A stretch of DNA of 20,320 bases from the IMG/VR virus record IMGVR_UViG_3300030060_004514, positions 1-20,320 of that record; one strand, written 5' to 3'. The notes below the pieces were generated by a model. It did no database searches. It was not told where the DNA came from and saw only the letters and a list, made by a program, of their open reading frames with translations. Positions 1-8,657 of this stretch are shown here, piece after piece; the first letter of the stretch is position 1, and each line of letters starts with the position of its first letter. The translations under genes and the position numbers were made by a program. This DNA is from a virus.

Positions 1-64
1 CTCTTTTTTCTTTATTGCAAAGTCTTAATACTGTTTGATATACTTTATTTACACTTACTGCCAT
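1..64 (-). CDS. Partial conserved phage structural-region protein (N-terminus only)
   Basis: An ATG at 64 on the minus strand opens a frame that stays open to the window edge: 21 complete codons, beginning MAVSVNKVYQTV and continuing into a lysine-rich stretch. The rest lies outside the window. The opening resembles a conserved protein found downstream of capsid genes in uncultured marine phages (SVNKVYQTVL-type N-termini), which is recognition from memory. It follows the 273-aa gene in the same direction and continues the late structural operon. The function is unknown; an adaptor or head-tail connector role would fit the position but cannot be shown from 21 residues. Confidence 0.6.
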   Translation of the reverse strand, partial: MAVSVNKVYQTVLRLCNKEKR

Positions 65-85
65 TTAAATATTTTTTTATAGTTA

Positions 86-114
86 AGCAACCACCCTATA
101 ATAGAGTGGCTGCT
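86..114 (-). other. 12-bp stem-loop between two late genes
   Basis: Positions 86-97 and 103-114 form a 12-bp inverted repeat around a 5-nt loop (98-102), with two G-U wobbles when read as minus-strand RNA. It lies 14 nt beyond the stop codon of the 273-aa gene and 22 nt before the next start codon. No U-run follows the stem on the minus strand, so it is not a classical intrinsic terminator. It could be a weak terminator, an RNase processing site or an mRNA-stabilising hairpin. Confidence 0.5.
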
Positions 115-128
115 CTACTATATAGTGA

Positions 129-950
129 TTACGCGTTTAAGCGTTTTTCTATGTTGGAGTAAATCTCCATACCTTCATCAGTTTTAAACCAATGTGCCAA
201 AGCGGTATATGGATGCTCATCGAAAGGCACTGTCATTATAGGTCTATCATTAGATCCCCATAAAAAGTTTCTTTGATCTGAGCTTAACTTTATAATACCA
301 AGTTCTGTTGCTTTTATTCCAAAGTTTCTAAGTTGAACGTTGTCATCAGCGGCTAACTCTAGCAATAAACTAGGATTATTTCTAGCAAACAGTAACAAAT
401 CTCTTCTAAGCTCCTTAGAACTCATCTTAGATACCTCAGAGCCTTTTTCTACACGCATAATAGCTTCTGCCGTATCAATATCTAGCTCTCTAGCCATTAT
501 TATAGCATCTGCTTCTAATTCTAAAACTTCTATTTCATCAGCAGCAACTTCATCAGCTATAAACTCGTAATATATTTTATCTTTATGCGGGTGATACAAA
601 GATAAAAGTTTTTGTAAGGTAGTTTTTTCTTTTGGAACAAACAAAGTTCCATCTCTAAAAACAATATGAGATAATCTTTGATCACCTGTCATCTCATCTA
701 CAAAAGGAGTTCTTTGGTTCTCACAATACTTTAACTCTCTTTCATAACCTTTTTCTTTATCAAACCAAAACACGTTTGCAGACTTTATTGATCTAGATAT
801 AGGTTTTTTACTACCTCTTAAATAATAAACTCTATCTTTTATTTCCCACTTAGGTGATTTAGGTTCTATTTTTTTAGGTTTTGGTGCTTCAGCAGCTATT
901 GCTTCGACAACAGGTACTTCTACCTTTTCTATTTTTTGTTTTTTTGCCAT
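129..950 (-). CDS. Conserved phage protein downstream of major capsid gene (273 aa)
   Basis: A 273-residue protein follows the capsid gene and its terminator. Residues 1-33 form a Lys/Ala/Pro/Glu-rich, probably disordered tail. The rest is a mixed alpha/beta protein with a charged helical centre (about residues 120-190) and a conserved-looking MSSKELRRDLLLFARNNP stretch. No enzyme motif is visible. I recall similar proteins (YYLRG start, ENQRTPFVDE, helical middle, VPFDEHP near the end) placed just after the capsid gene in marine phages, so a virion or assembly role is likely by position. The start at 950 has an A/T-only leader and no Shine-Dalgarno sequence. The frame is intact. The function is unknown. 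Confidence 0.8.
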   Translation of the reverse strand: MAKKQKIEKVEVPVVEAIAAEAPKPKKIEPKSPKWEIKDRVYYLRGSKKPISRSIKSANVFWFDKEKGYERELKYCENQRTPFVDEMTGDQRLSHIVFRDGTLFVPKEKTTLQKLLSLYHPHKDKIYYEFIADEVAADEIEVLELEADAIIMARELDIDTAEAIMRVEKGSEVSKMSSKELRRDLLLFARNNPSLLLELAADDNVQLRNFGIKATELGIIKLSSDQRNFLWGSNDRPIMTVPFDEHPYTALAHWFKTDEGMEIYSNIEKRLNA

Positions 951-970
951 GATATAATATAATAAAAATT

Positions 971-1003
971 AAAAAAAAAGATCGGAGGCCGAAGCCCCCG
1001 ACC
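971..1003 (-). terminator. Rho-independent terminator after the major capsid gene
   Basis: On the minus strand, positions 1003-994 pair with 989-980 to give a 10-bp, GC-rich stem with two G-U wobbles, closed by a UUCG tetraloop. A run of nine T residues (979-971) follows directly. It begins 10 nt beyond the capsid stop codon and ends 20 nt before the next start codon. This is a textbook intrinsic terminator. It probably separates abundant capsid mRNA from the genes downstream. Confidence 0.92.
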
Positions 1004-1012
1004 TAATATAAA

Positions 1013-2527
1013 TTACTTCATCAACATAAAGTTGTTTGCACCTTGAGTAATCAAACATCTCTCAGTTAAGAAGTGTAACTGCATTGAGTCTAAAGCAGTA
1101 GTCGCAGCTCCAACAGAACCAGTAGTCCAAGTCTTCATTCTACGATCGTCAGTTTGAGAAGCTCTATAACGTACGTGTAAGAACGGACGCTTCATGCTTT
1201 GCCCAACAGTTTGATCATAAACAGAAGAAGTACCAGCTGGAATAATAACACCTCTAATTGCATTAGTAGGGCTAGCATCGTTGATTCCACCACGAGTAGC
1301 TTTATCGTTTAAGTAACGGAAGTCAGACTTATAGAAGTCATAAGATCCTCTACGGAAACCAGAGAAACCTAAGTTCAATGCCATATCTTCAGAGTTGTTG
1401 AACACACCGTAAGATGTACCACCAGCTCCGTAAGAGTTCATTGAAGCTAACATATCGTCAATAGCTAACGAAGTGTTTCTATTAACAAACATCATGTTCT
1501 CTTCAATAGCACCTTGCTTATCAAACTCAGCTAAAATAGCGTCGAACTCTGCTAAATCAGTAGCAGCGTTAACACCATTAACGCCAGAAGTAACATTACC
1601 TCTAGCTTCTATAGCAGCGAATAAACCTTCAGTACCTACAGTTCCATTACCAGCTGCAGAGCCTAGTAAAACAGAAGTAGCTCCATCAAGAACAGAAGAG
1701 CTATCATTAAGCTCAGCTTCTAACATTGCCATTTCAATATAGTCAGTGAAACGAGATCTTGTATCAGCTTCAGCTTTTAAGTACCATAAGTAACCTGACT
1801 GTCCATTTTCAGCAGAAACCTCTACCCAACCAATACGAGATGCATCAGATCCTGATACTTCGTAGTAATCTTTCATGATAATAGGTTTGTTAGTGAAAGT
1901 TTGAAACTGAGGCTCGTTAGCTCCTCTTGAATCAAGTTGAGCAGTAGTACCAGCACCAGCAGTATATCCCATAGCTTTACCAAATTCAGAACCATAAACT
2001 AAAATAGTAGTAGCTTCTGAAGAAGTAGCACTTAATTGAGCAGCGCCAGCGTCATAAGGTGAAACCTCAATAGTAGTAGTAGAAGGAACTTTAGTTACTA
2101 AACACTTAACGATACCGTTAGTAGCATCAGATACAATAATAGTATCATTAACTCTAACACCGTGACCGTTAGCGTGAAGTGAGTTTCCATCAATATCTTT
2201 ACTAATAGTAATGATAGAAACGTTCGTACTGTTTACTTGAGTACCACCAGAAGCAGTACTAATGTTTGCTTTGTAAGATAAATGTAATCTACCTTGTTCA
2301 GACCATACAACTTGATCAGATGTCATAGCCTCTTCTGCACCAACTTGAGAAAGGAAACCAGAAATTGTACGAGGTCCAAAAACCTCAGCTTCTTTTTCCA
2401 TTAAGTCAGGCAGGTATTGTTGTCCCCACGAGTTTGCTGTACCCGTAAAGTCTAAGTAGTTTGTAGCTAGTGTCTGCTTTCTTGCAGCAGGTACACTGTT
2501 TAAACTACCACCTGGAGTAATTGCCAT
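1013..2527 (-). CDS. Major capsid protein (HK97-type, inferred)
   Basis: This 504-residue protein is assigned as major capsid protein from its place and make-up. It directly follows portal and scaffold genes, has the usual size, is rich in Ala, Gly, Ser, Thr and beta-forming segments, and is followed by a very strong terminator, as expected for the most abundant late product. Visible landmarks are the N-terminal arm (MAITPGGSLNSVPAARKQ), a conserved-looking GFLSQVGAEEAMTSDQVVWS segment near residues 57-76, a long helix-rich middle, and the ending TERCLITQGANNFMLMK. I recall closely similar proteins in uncultured marine phages and more distantly in crAss-like phages. The HK97 fold is inferred from the family of neighbours; structure prediction would decide it. 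The start at 2527 has an A/T-rich leader. Confidence 0.85.
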   Translation of the reverse strand: MAITPGGSLNSVPAARKQTLATNYLDFTGTANSWGQQYLPDLMEKEAEVFGPRTISGFLSQVGAEEAMTSDQVVWSEQGRLHLSYKANISTASGGTQVNSTNVSIITISKDIDGNSLHANGHGVRVNDTIIVSDATNGIVKCLVTKVPSTTTIEVSPYDAGAAQLSATSSEATTILVYGSEFGKAMGYTAGAGTTAQLDSRGANEPQFQTFTNKPIIMKDYYEVSGSDASRIGWVEVSAENGQSGYLWYLKAEADTRSRFTDYIEMAMLEAELNDSSSVLDGATSVLLGSAAGNGTVGTEGLFAAIEARGNVTSGVNGVNAATDLAEFDAILAEFDKQGAIEENMMFVNRNTSLAIDDMLASMNSYGAGGTSYGVFNNSEDMALNLGFSGFRRGSYDFYKSDFRYLNDKATRGGINDASPTNAIRGVIIPAGTSSVYDQTVGQSMKRPFLHVRYRASQTDDRRMKTWTTGSVGAATTALDSMQLHFLTERCLITQGANNFMLMK

Positions 2528-2554
2528 AATTATAAATTTTAAGCGTTAAATAAA

Positions 2555-3721
2555 TTATTTTTTGTTTTTAATTTTAAACTTAAAATCTGAAGAATCGTTA
2601 CCTAAAACTCTAACTTTAACACCATCAATAATAGCTCCTTGTGTTTGACGTGGATCCATATTAACATTTTTTGATTTTGATACGCTGTCTTTTAAAGCAT
2701 CAGCTCTACCTTGATCGTAAAAATGTTTTGCGATAGTATCTGCGTTCATAGCCGTAAACAAACTTTTATGATAACCAGCAGCATCTTCCATCATACCATC
2801 TTTGTTCAAAAACCTTTTGACAAAAGTACTAATGTCTTGCTGTGATTCTTTAACTTTGTTTGCGTCTTTAACATTAAATCTAAATTTCTTTTCACCAACG
2901 TTATATTCAAAACCTTTGAACTTATTGTTAAAAACATTATCTGTTTTTTTAAGAAAGTTAGACTTTTCTTTTTCAAACTTTAGTTTTGTCTCTTCAGACT
3001 CTTTGTTATATCGATTAAAGAAGTCCATTGCTTTTTGCTGTTCAGGCGTAAGCTTTGATCCAGCTTTAATCTCATCATAATATTTAGACTTTTGCCCGTC
3101 TAAGTAGGCTTTAGCCTCGGCAACTTGCTCTTTTAAGGCTATTTTCTTTTTTCTAATATCTTTTTCCTCGTCTACTTCTTCATCATAAGAAAAGTTTTCT
3201 TTCATTAAAAAATCTACTTCTTCTGAGTCTAAGTGAGGTTTAGTTTTTTTATAATACTCTCTTAACAAAGCGGTATTATCTAGTTTGCTATAATCTTGAT
3301 TTAAACGAACATAGTCTTCAACATCTCCACCTGTTTCGTTCATAAAGTCTACTAACTTTTGAATGTTTTCAGGTAGAGGCTCACCAGTTTCTTGAGCTTT
3401 AGCTACGGCTTCTTCGACTTGCTCTACAACTTCTTCAACTTCTTCTTCAACCTCTTCGTTAGTTATTTCTTCAACAACGGGTTGTTCTTGTGCTTCATCT
3501 TCCGGCTGTACTTCTTCTTGTTCTTGTACGGGCTCGGCGTTTTCATCGCTTCCAACCACTCCTGAGTCGTCAGTTTCACTTGTTGTAACTTCTTCTGTTT
3601 GCTCTTCTGGTTTGTCATCTTGTTCCGTTGCCGGTGGTTTGTTTAAATCTACTTTGATAACGCTATCGTCACTAGCAGATTTAAATTTCGTTTCTTCAAC
3701 GTTTTCTAGTTCTTGTTCCAT
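2555..3721 (-). CDS. Putative capsid scaffolding protein (388 aa, acidic, coiled-coil)
   Basis: The protein lies between portal and capsid genes, the usual place for a scaffold. Its sequence fits: residues 1-125 are extremely acidic and low in complexity (Glu, Val, Gln, Asp), residues about 165-270 are highly charged and helical (Lys/Glu heptad-like, probable coiled coil), and the C-terminus is basic, ending KFKIKNKK. Phage scaffolds often combine acidic disordered, coiled-coil and basic capsid-binding C-terminal parts. No protease motif (Ser-His or prohead protease type) is visible, so I do not call a protease fusion. The start at 3721 is followed directly by the acidic tail, and the gap to the portal gene is 28 nt. 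The role is inferred from position and composition. Confidence 0.7.
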   Translation of the reverse strand: MEQELENVEETKFKSASDDSVIKVDLNKPPATEQDDKPEEQTEEVTTSETDDSGVVGSDENAEPVQEQEEVQPEDEAQEQPVVEEITNEEVEEEVEEVVEQVEEAVAKAQETGEPLPENIQKLVDFMNETGGDVEDYVRLNQDYSKLDNTALLREYYKKTKPHLDSEEVDFLMKENFSYDEEVDEEKDIRKKKIALKEQVAEAKAYLDGQKSKYYDEIKAGSKLTPEQQKAMDFFNRYNKESEETKLKFEKEKSNFLKKTDNVFNNKFKGFEYNVGEKKFRFNVKDANKVKESQQDISTFVKRFLNKDGMMEDAAGYHKSLFTAMNADTIAKHFYDQGRADALKDSVSKSKNVNMDPRQTQGAIIDGVKVRVLGNDSSDFKFKIKNKK

Positions 3722-3749
3722 AATATAAAATATAAAAAATTAGTGTTAA

Positions 3750-6167
3750 TTAGCTAGGTCCCATTGCACCTAGATTAAATCCACCTTCAAGTATATCATT
3801 ACCGGCAGACTCAAAGTTTTTAGGTGGTCTACCTGATTTTCTTTGATCTATCATCTCTGATTGTTGAGTGGCTTGTATTTTTGTTCTTTTGTCTTTACGA
3901 TCTTCTTTTTCTTTTTCTCTTTGTTGTAATCCATCAGTTTCAACTTGCTTTAACTGCATATTATACTGAAACTCTAGTTGCATTAACTCTTTTTTAAGAT
4001 CAACTTCTTGTTGCATTTTTTGAGCATCAAGTTGCGCTTGCATTTGAGCTAGCTGCATTTTGCTTTGATTTAAAGCTTGATTTTTTTGCACTTCTACTTG
4101 AGCAGCTTGTTGAGAAGCTTGAGCGTTAGCTTGTGATTGTGCTTGTATGTTTTCTCTTTGAAGTCTTCTATCATTAGCTTGTTTTTTCTTTCTTCTAATT
4201 TTTAAAACTTCATTAGCTAGCTTTACATTTTTAATGTTTCTAATATCAATAGCATCTTCAAGCTCTATAGTCTGCTGTTGCAGTGCCATTTGTATATTGT
4301 TTTCTAACCTTTGTTTTTCTTCTTCATCTGGAGATAGCTCTATAAATATACCAAAGTCATACAAGTGTAGTTCTGATATTTCTTCTAATGTAGCAACATT
4401 ATGAACACCTAACGCGTGAACAAAAGCATCTTTAGTTGGCGAGTATTCTAATACATCAGATATTCTAAGTGACAAGCACTCTGCTAGCTCTGCAGTTAAA
4501 AATAAACCAGACTGTAATATATGTCTTGTAGCAGTATTACTATTAGCAGCTGCTATTTTTTGTATACCTACTAAAGCGTTTTTATCTGGCATGCTACCAT
4601 CACGAGCCTCGTTAAGCCCGGTGACGTCACGTATCATTTGCATGTAATAATTGTAGTTTGCTATCAAAGCTTGTATCTTGTTGCCACCAGATCCTGACGT
4701 AATTTCTTGTATAGGCACTTTACCTGGATTCATATCACCCTCAGAAGTAAATGATCTACCAATAACACTACCTGTTTGGAAGAACATGTTTAAAGCTTCT
4801 TGCGGATTATAGTTTGTTCCGTTACCTAAATCTATTTCAGCTAAACCATCAGCGTCAAGATAAACGCCATCTGGCACCATACGCGACATTACTTGTTGCA
4901 GCTTTAAATGCGTGAGTTGTATCATATCAGCAAAACCAGTAATACGCTTAACAAGAGAGTCTATTCTATTATTATACATCCTTGGCGCAACAATACTATA
5001 ATTCATTTTAACTTTAGTATAGTCGCTTTTAGGCCTAATCATATTTTTACAAAGCTCCCAACGCAAAAGTTTTTTAGTACCAAGTATAATAGCTCCATCA
5101 TATAAAACCTCTATAGCTCTTTGTAGTCTAGTAAAACCTTCTTGTTTTTCTTCTGGTGGATTAAAAGTATCATCTTTTTCAATAGCTTTTTCCCCTCCAG
5201 CTAGTGTTTCTTTAATCTTATAAACATGATTCATATAAGTTTTATAATTAAAATATAAAACTTGAATTTTGTTATTATCTTCTTTTTGTTGATTATAACT
5301 ATTGTAAGAGTTACTTCTATATACTCCTTGGGACTGTTTTATTTCTTCTAAATCTTCTTCTGTTAAATGTGGAAATTGTTTAGCCAGCTCGTTAAAAGGT
5401 ATTTGTTTTACTTCACCAACATAATATATATCGTCAAAATATGGTGAGTCAGTATACGAATATACTAAATTGGCAGGATCAACATAATCTATTGTTATAC
5501 CTTCTGAAGTTGTAAAGTTATTTTTAACAGCTCCAATACCTAATACAGCTAAATCGTAATAAAATCTTTTTTTAGTAAGTTCATATTTGTTACCTTCCAT
5601 AAGCATGCGTATCGCTTGCTCTTGAGCAATTTCTACGTTTTGCTTATAATTTAACTGCATGTGTATACCTAGTTCTTCAAGATTTTCAGGTAATTCTTTT
5701 TCATCGCTTTCCGTCATATCAACACCAAGCTCTGCTTGAACTAAATCGTTTAAATCTTTAAACTCCATATCAGACATTATAGCCTCCATGTATTCAGTTC
5801 TTTTATCAACACCGTTTTGTGATTGTGAAAAAGCTTTTATATCATAAGTTCTTTCAGCTATTCCATTAACTACAATATCAACAAACTTAGGTATTATTGG
5901 TACAGGTGTCCAATCTAAATTTAAATAACTTAAATCACCATTAATAGAAAGCTCGTCTTTATATTTTTGTACGCCTTGCTCTCCTCTAGCATATAATCTT
6001 AAACTATGAAACTCATCATAGTTAGATCTATATTTATTTCTATAATTGTTTTCGTCATAAAACCACTCAGCCTCTATAGCTTTAGCAACTTTGAGACCAT
6101 ATTCGTAGCTAATTTTTTCAGCATCACTAACTACTTGACTTGGAAAATATCTATTAGTGTAAGCCAT
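3750..6167 (-). CDS. Portal protein (805 aa)
   Basis: This large protein sits between the terminase and scaffold genes and is the expected portal, the dodecameric ring at the capsid vertex through which DNA enters and leaves. Its order fits portals of the larger marine and crAss-like type: an N-terminal region with YRSNYDEFHSLRLYARGEQG (about residues 44-63), a segment PKFVDIVVNGIAER, a long helical centre, and a C-terminal tail. The tail, about residues 640-790, is a very Gln/Lys/Glu-rich coiled coil (repeated Q-A-Q, QQ and KE runs). It ends in a short Gly-rich piece, GGFNLGAMGPS. The length is above that of classical lambdoid portals because of this tail. The gene starts 1 nt after the terminase stop codon. 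Position and size carry most of the weight; no catalytic motif is expected. Confidence 0.85.
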   Translation of the reverse strand: MAYTNRYFPSQVVSDAEKISYEYGLKVAKAIEAEWFYDENNYRNKYRSNYDEFHSLRLYARGEQGVQKYKDELSINGDLSYLNLDWTPVPIIPKFVDIVVNGIAERTYDIKAFSQSQNGVDKRTEYMEAIMSDMEFKDLNDLVQAELGVDMTESDEKELPENLEELGIHMQLNYKQNVEIAQEQAIRMLMEGNKYELTKKRFYYDLAVLGIGAVKNNFTTSEGITIDYVDPANLVYSYTDSPYFDDIYYVGEVKQIPFNELAKQFPHLTEEDLEEIKQSQGVYRSNSYNSYNQQKEDNNKIQVLYFNYKTYMNHVYKIKETLAGGEKAIEKDDTFNPPEEKQEGFTRLQRAIEVLYDGAIILGTKKLLRWELCKNMIRPKSDYTKVKMNYSIVAPRMYNNRIDSLVKRITGFADMIQLTHLKLQQVMSRMVPDGVYLDADGLAEIDLGNGTNYNPQEALNMFFQTGSVIGRSFTSEGDMNPGKVPIQEITSGSGGNKIQALIANYNYYMQMIRDVTGLNEARDGSMPDKNALVGIQKIAAANSNTATRHILQSGLFLTAELAECLSLRISDVLEYSPTKDAFVHALGVHNVATLEEISELHLYDFGIFIELSPDEEEKQRLENNIQMALQQQTIELEDAIDIRNIKNVKLANEVLKIRRKKKQANDRRLQRENIQAQSQANAQASQQAAQVEVQKNQALNQSKMQLAQMQAQLDAQKMQQEVDLKKELMQLEFQYNMQLKQVETDGLQQREKEKEDRKDKRTKIQATQQSEMIDQRKSGRPPKNFESAGNDILEGGFNLGAMGPS

Positions 6168-6168
6168 A

Positions 6169-8382
6169 TTATTTTATTATTTTTGACATAGAGCCATTAT
6201 TAGAATATCTTGATATATTTATGTTCAATTTACTTTTTTGTTTTTCGGGATTAGGTCTATATAAATGTCTATTACAAGCCATTATTGCTAAGCCAGAGCT
6301 AATACTAGCATCAAACTTAGTTCTTTTATTTATGTCAAACTTTGCCCAATCATTAAGTAAACTGTTAAAATACAAGTCTCCAAAAGTATTGTCAGGCATC
6401 ATACCAACGTGGTTTTGAATATACATTTCTATAGCAGCAGCGTGAGCTTGCTTTATATCTTCACTAGAGTTTGGTATTCCACCAACTTCTTTTTCTGCTA
6501 CAGATAATTTATTCCATATCTTGTCTGGTCTGTTCATGCTGAAACCCCTATAACCTCTACGTCTTAAATAGTATAGTAATCTTGGTTTGTTATTCTCTGC
6601 AAGTAGTGGCATACCGTAAAACACTAATGCCATTAATACATCTTCAAAAAATATTTCAGCGGTTTGCGGTCTACATAAATACTCCAAGAAAAAATGGTTT
6701 GGTGGAGCATCTTCCATGGAAAACTTTGTTAATCCATGAAGTGATCCTTTTGATCCACGGCCGTCTACAGTACCACTAATATCATAGCTATCACAACCAA
6801 ACGCACCAATGTGTTCATTTCCTGGGTATTTAATTCCATTTTTATCTATAACTCTATTTTGCATGCTTTCTTTAGGAGTCCAACTAATTTTAAATCTTCC
6901 GTTTTGATCAGGATAAAAAATTACTTTACTATCTTTTACTCCATTTACCCACTGAAAATTACCAGTAGTTACACCTAAAGATCTCCCAAGCTCTTCGTTA
7001 TAATCTATTTGTTCGTATATTTTAACTAAGTTAAATATACTATTTTTTGTTTCATCTCTAAACGCGTGCTCTTCAGTTCTTGGAAACTGTCTATAAAACT
7101 CGTTCAACGCGTCTTGATCATCTCTTAATCCTTCAGCTTCATTTTGCCAGTGATCAATAACACCAACATCTATTAGTTCACCGTCGGGTCCACAACACTC
7201 TCGTGTTGGGGTATCGAAAACTGGTCGTCCATACTCATCAATAAATCCTTCATAGTTCCATTCCATTGGGATAAACAAAGAATATAAACCAGAGCGTGTT
7301 TGACCATTTCTATTTCTTTTTGTGACATTGCTGTCGTTATACAGTTTTTTAAAGTTATCACCACCTTTTTCTAATGAATTACTAGTTGAACCCATCATGC
7401 ATTTACCTACAATTCTACTACCCAATCTTAAACAAGTTTTTGTAACTCGCCAGTTATTTAAAATATTATCAGGTCTTTCCCACTTACCACTTTCATCATG
7501 TACTAACAAATTAAGCTTTTCTCCATCATAACTGTTGTCACCTGTATTTTTCCAATCAATAGTAGTGTCAAGTCCAGCCAACTCTTCTTGCTTTTCGTTG
7601 GTAGTAATTTTTTTACGCGTAAACTTACTTGCAGGTACGCGATAAGCAAGTTCAGACTTAGGTCTGTCCATACCGTCTTGAATCGGTTTGAAAAAGAACG
7701 GATAGTTGATCGATATTGGAACAACTTTATCTGTAAACATTTTTTTAGCATCAGCACCACTTTTTGATAATATTCCATATCTAGAATCACTTGATATAGT
7801 TGCTAAGTTAACGGTCTCAGCAGAACTCATAAACGAAAAACCACTACGTCTATTTTTTAAATAACACATACCGTAGCATCGTTTATCAGCTTTGCACGCT
7901 TCCCAAAATATAAAGAACAGTCTGTTGGCTTCTCTAAAATCTGGAGCACCAACATCTATTTTACTCCATTGTAAATACATATAATGGCTACCTGTTATAT
8001 ATGTAGGTTCGCCATCATTCATAAACCAAAAGCCCTCATCTCTGCGTTTGAACTCTTCGTCTATAAAATCGTACCACTTGTCTTTACTTTCTTCTGGATA
8101 GTTTCTCCAGTCAAATATATTTTTAAGTTTACTTAACTCTTTAGGGTACTCTATTTTTTGCCACTTGTCGTTGTGCACGTGCACTGTTTGCGGTTTAGCT
8201 GGCAAGCCAATTTGCAAACCTTGTATCTCCAGTATCTGTCCAACTCGCCCAGTTTTAGAGATAACCACGATATTATGTTCTTTATTGTATCCATACTCCC
8301 ATTTACGTTTTTTGTTAAGTCGACTTATTGTTGTCTTCTTAACTGGTTCAACTATTTTATATAAGCTTTGCTCGTAACTCAT
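6169..8382 (-). CDS. terL: Terminase large subunit (ATPase-nuclease, 737 aa)
   Basis: This is the packaging motor that pumps genomic DNA into the capsid and cuts concatemers. The ATPase half shows a terminase-type Walker A variant at about residues 174-184 (YLKNRRSGFSF), a Walker B strand LNLLVHDE at 290-297 with the Asp-Glu pair, and a coupling-motif candidate GSTSN at 331-335. The C-terminal half has the look of an RNase H-like nuclease: an acidic residue in GCDSYD near 531, a second in MPLLAENN near 596, and a late NDWAKFD segment. At 737 aa it is longer than typical terminases and closer to crAss-like enzymes. It overlaps the upstream 92-aa gene by ATGA, consistent with translational coupling. 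The frame is intact. Confidence 0.9.
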   Translation of the reverse strand: MSYEQSLYKIVEPVKKTTISRLNKKRKWEYGYNKEHNIVVISKTGRVGQILEIQGLQIGLPAKPQTVHVHNDKWQKIEYPKELSKLKNIFDWRNYPEESKDKWYDFIDEEFKRRDEGFWFMNDGEPTYITGSHYMYLQWSKIDVGAPDFREANRLFFIFWEACKADKRCYGMCYLKNRRSGFSFMSSAETVNLATISSDSRYGILSKSGADAKKMFTDKVVPISINYPFFFKPIQDGMDRPKSELAYRVPASKFTRKKITTNEKQEELAGLDTTIDWKNTGDNSYDGEKLNLLVHDESGKWERPDNILNNWRVTKTCLRLGSRIVGKCMMGSTSNSLEKGGDNFKKLYNDSNVTKRNRNGQTRSGLYSLFIPMEWNYEGFIDEYGRPVFDTPTRECCGPDGELIDVGVIDHWQNEAEGLRDDQDALNEFYRQFPRTEEHAFRDETKNSIFNLVKIYEQIDYNEELGRSLGVTTGNFQWVNGVKDSKVIFYPDQNGRFKISWTPKESMQNRVIDKNGIKYPGNEHIGAFGCDSYDISGTVDGRGSKGSLHGLTKFSMEDAPPNHFFLEYLCRPQTAEIFFEDVLMALVFYGMPLLAENNKPRLLYYLRRRGYRGFSMNRPDKIWNKLSVAEKEVGGIPNSSEDIKQAHAAAIEMYIQNHVGMMPDNTFGDLYFNSLLNDWAKFDINKRTKFDASISSGLAIMACNRHLYRPNPEKQKSKLNINISRYSNNGSMSKIIK

Positions 8383-8657
8383 TTCGATCTGCCTTCCGCG
8401 AAGCCTTTAAATACTCTGTCTTTTTTCTCTTCAAGTGTCTTTCCTTCCAAAATATTCTCTTCTTCTTGTATACGGTTGAGTATTTCGAATGCATCAAATA
8501 TAGCTAACTTTTTAGTAGCCGCAGCGTTCTTCAGTCTATCAGCAGATACATCATCATCTGTGTTAGTAATGATTTGCTCTTGAGCTACTTTAATTAGCTC
8601 ATCAACTGCTTTGCGCCCAGCTAGGATTATACGCTTCTTCGTTTCCTTGATACTCAT
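8379..8657 (-). CDS. Small helical protein upstream of terL; candidate terminase small subunit
   Basis: A 92-residue, almost wholly helical protein stops in an ATGA overlap with the terminase start, the usual site of the small terminase subunit that recognises phage DNA. It is charged (Lys, Glu, Asp) and carries a segment SADRLKNAAATKKLAIFDAFEIL that I recall from small proteins next to terminases in marine phages. No clear helix-turn-helix is obvious by eye, and it is shorter than most small terminases, so the call rests on position. Its start overlaps the upstream gene by 56 nt. No later ATG exists in the frame, so this start is kept. Confidence 0.65.
   Translation of the reverse strand: MSIKETKKRIILAGRKAVDELIKVAQEQIITNTDDDVSADRLKNAAATKKLAIFDAFEILNRIQEEENILEGKTLEEKKDRVFKGFAEGRSK

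Noticed and set aside
132-181. CTGATGA followed by GAAA on the minus strand near the end of the 273-aa gene, hammerhead-like
   Set aside because: The bases flanking the two cores do not pair to form stem II, and no stem I with a proper cleavage triplet closes it. It lies inside coding sequence.
340-570. Plus-strand frame rich in Ser/Ile opposite the 273-aa gene
   Set aside because: An antisense shadow of a clear minus-strand gene with no own promoter or leader; the same holds for other plus-strand frames below 18.5 kb.
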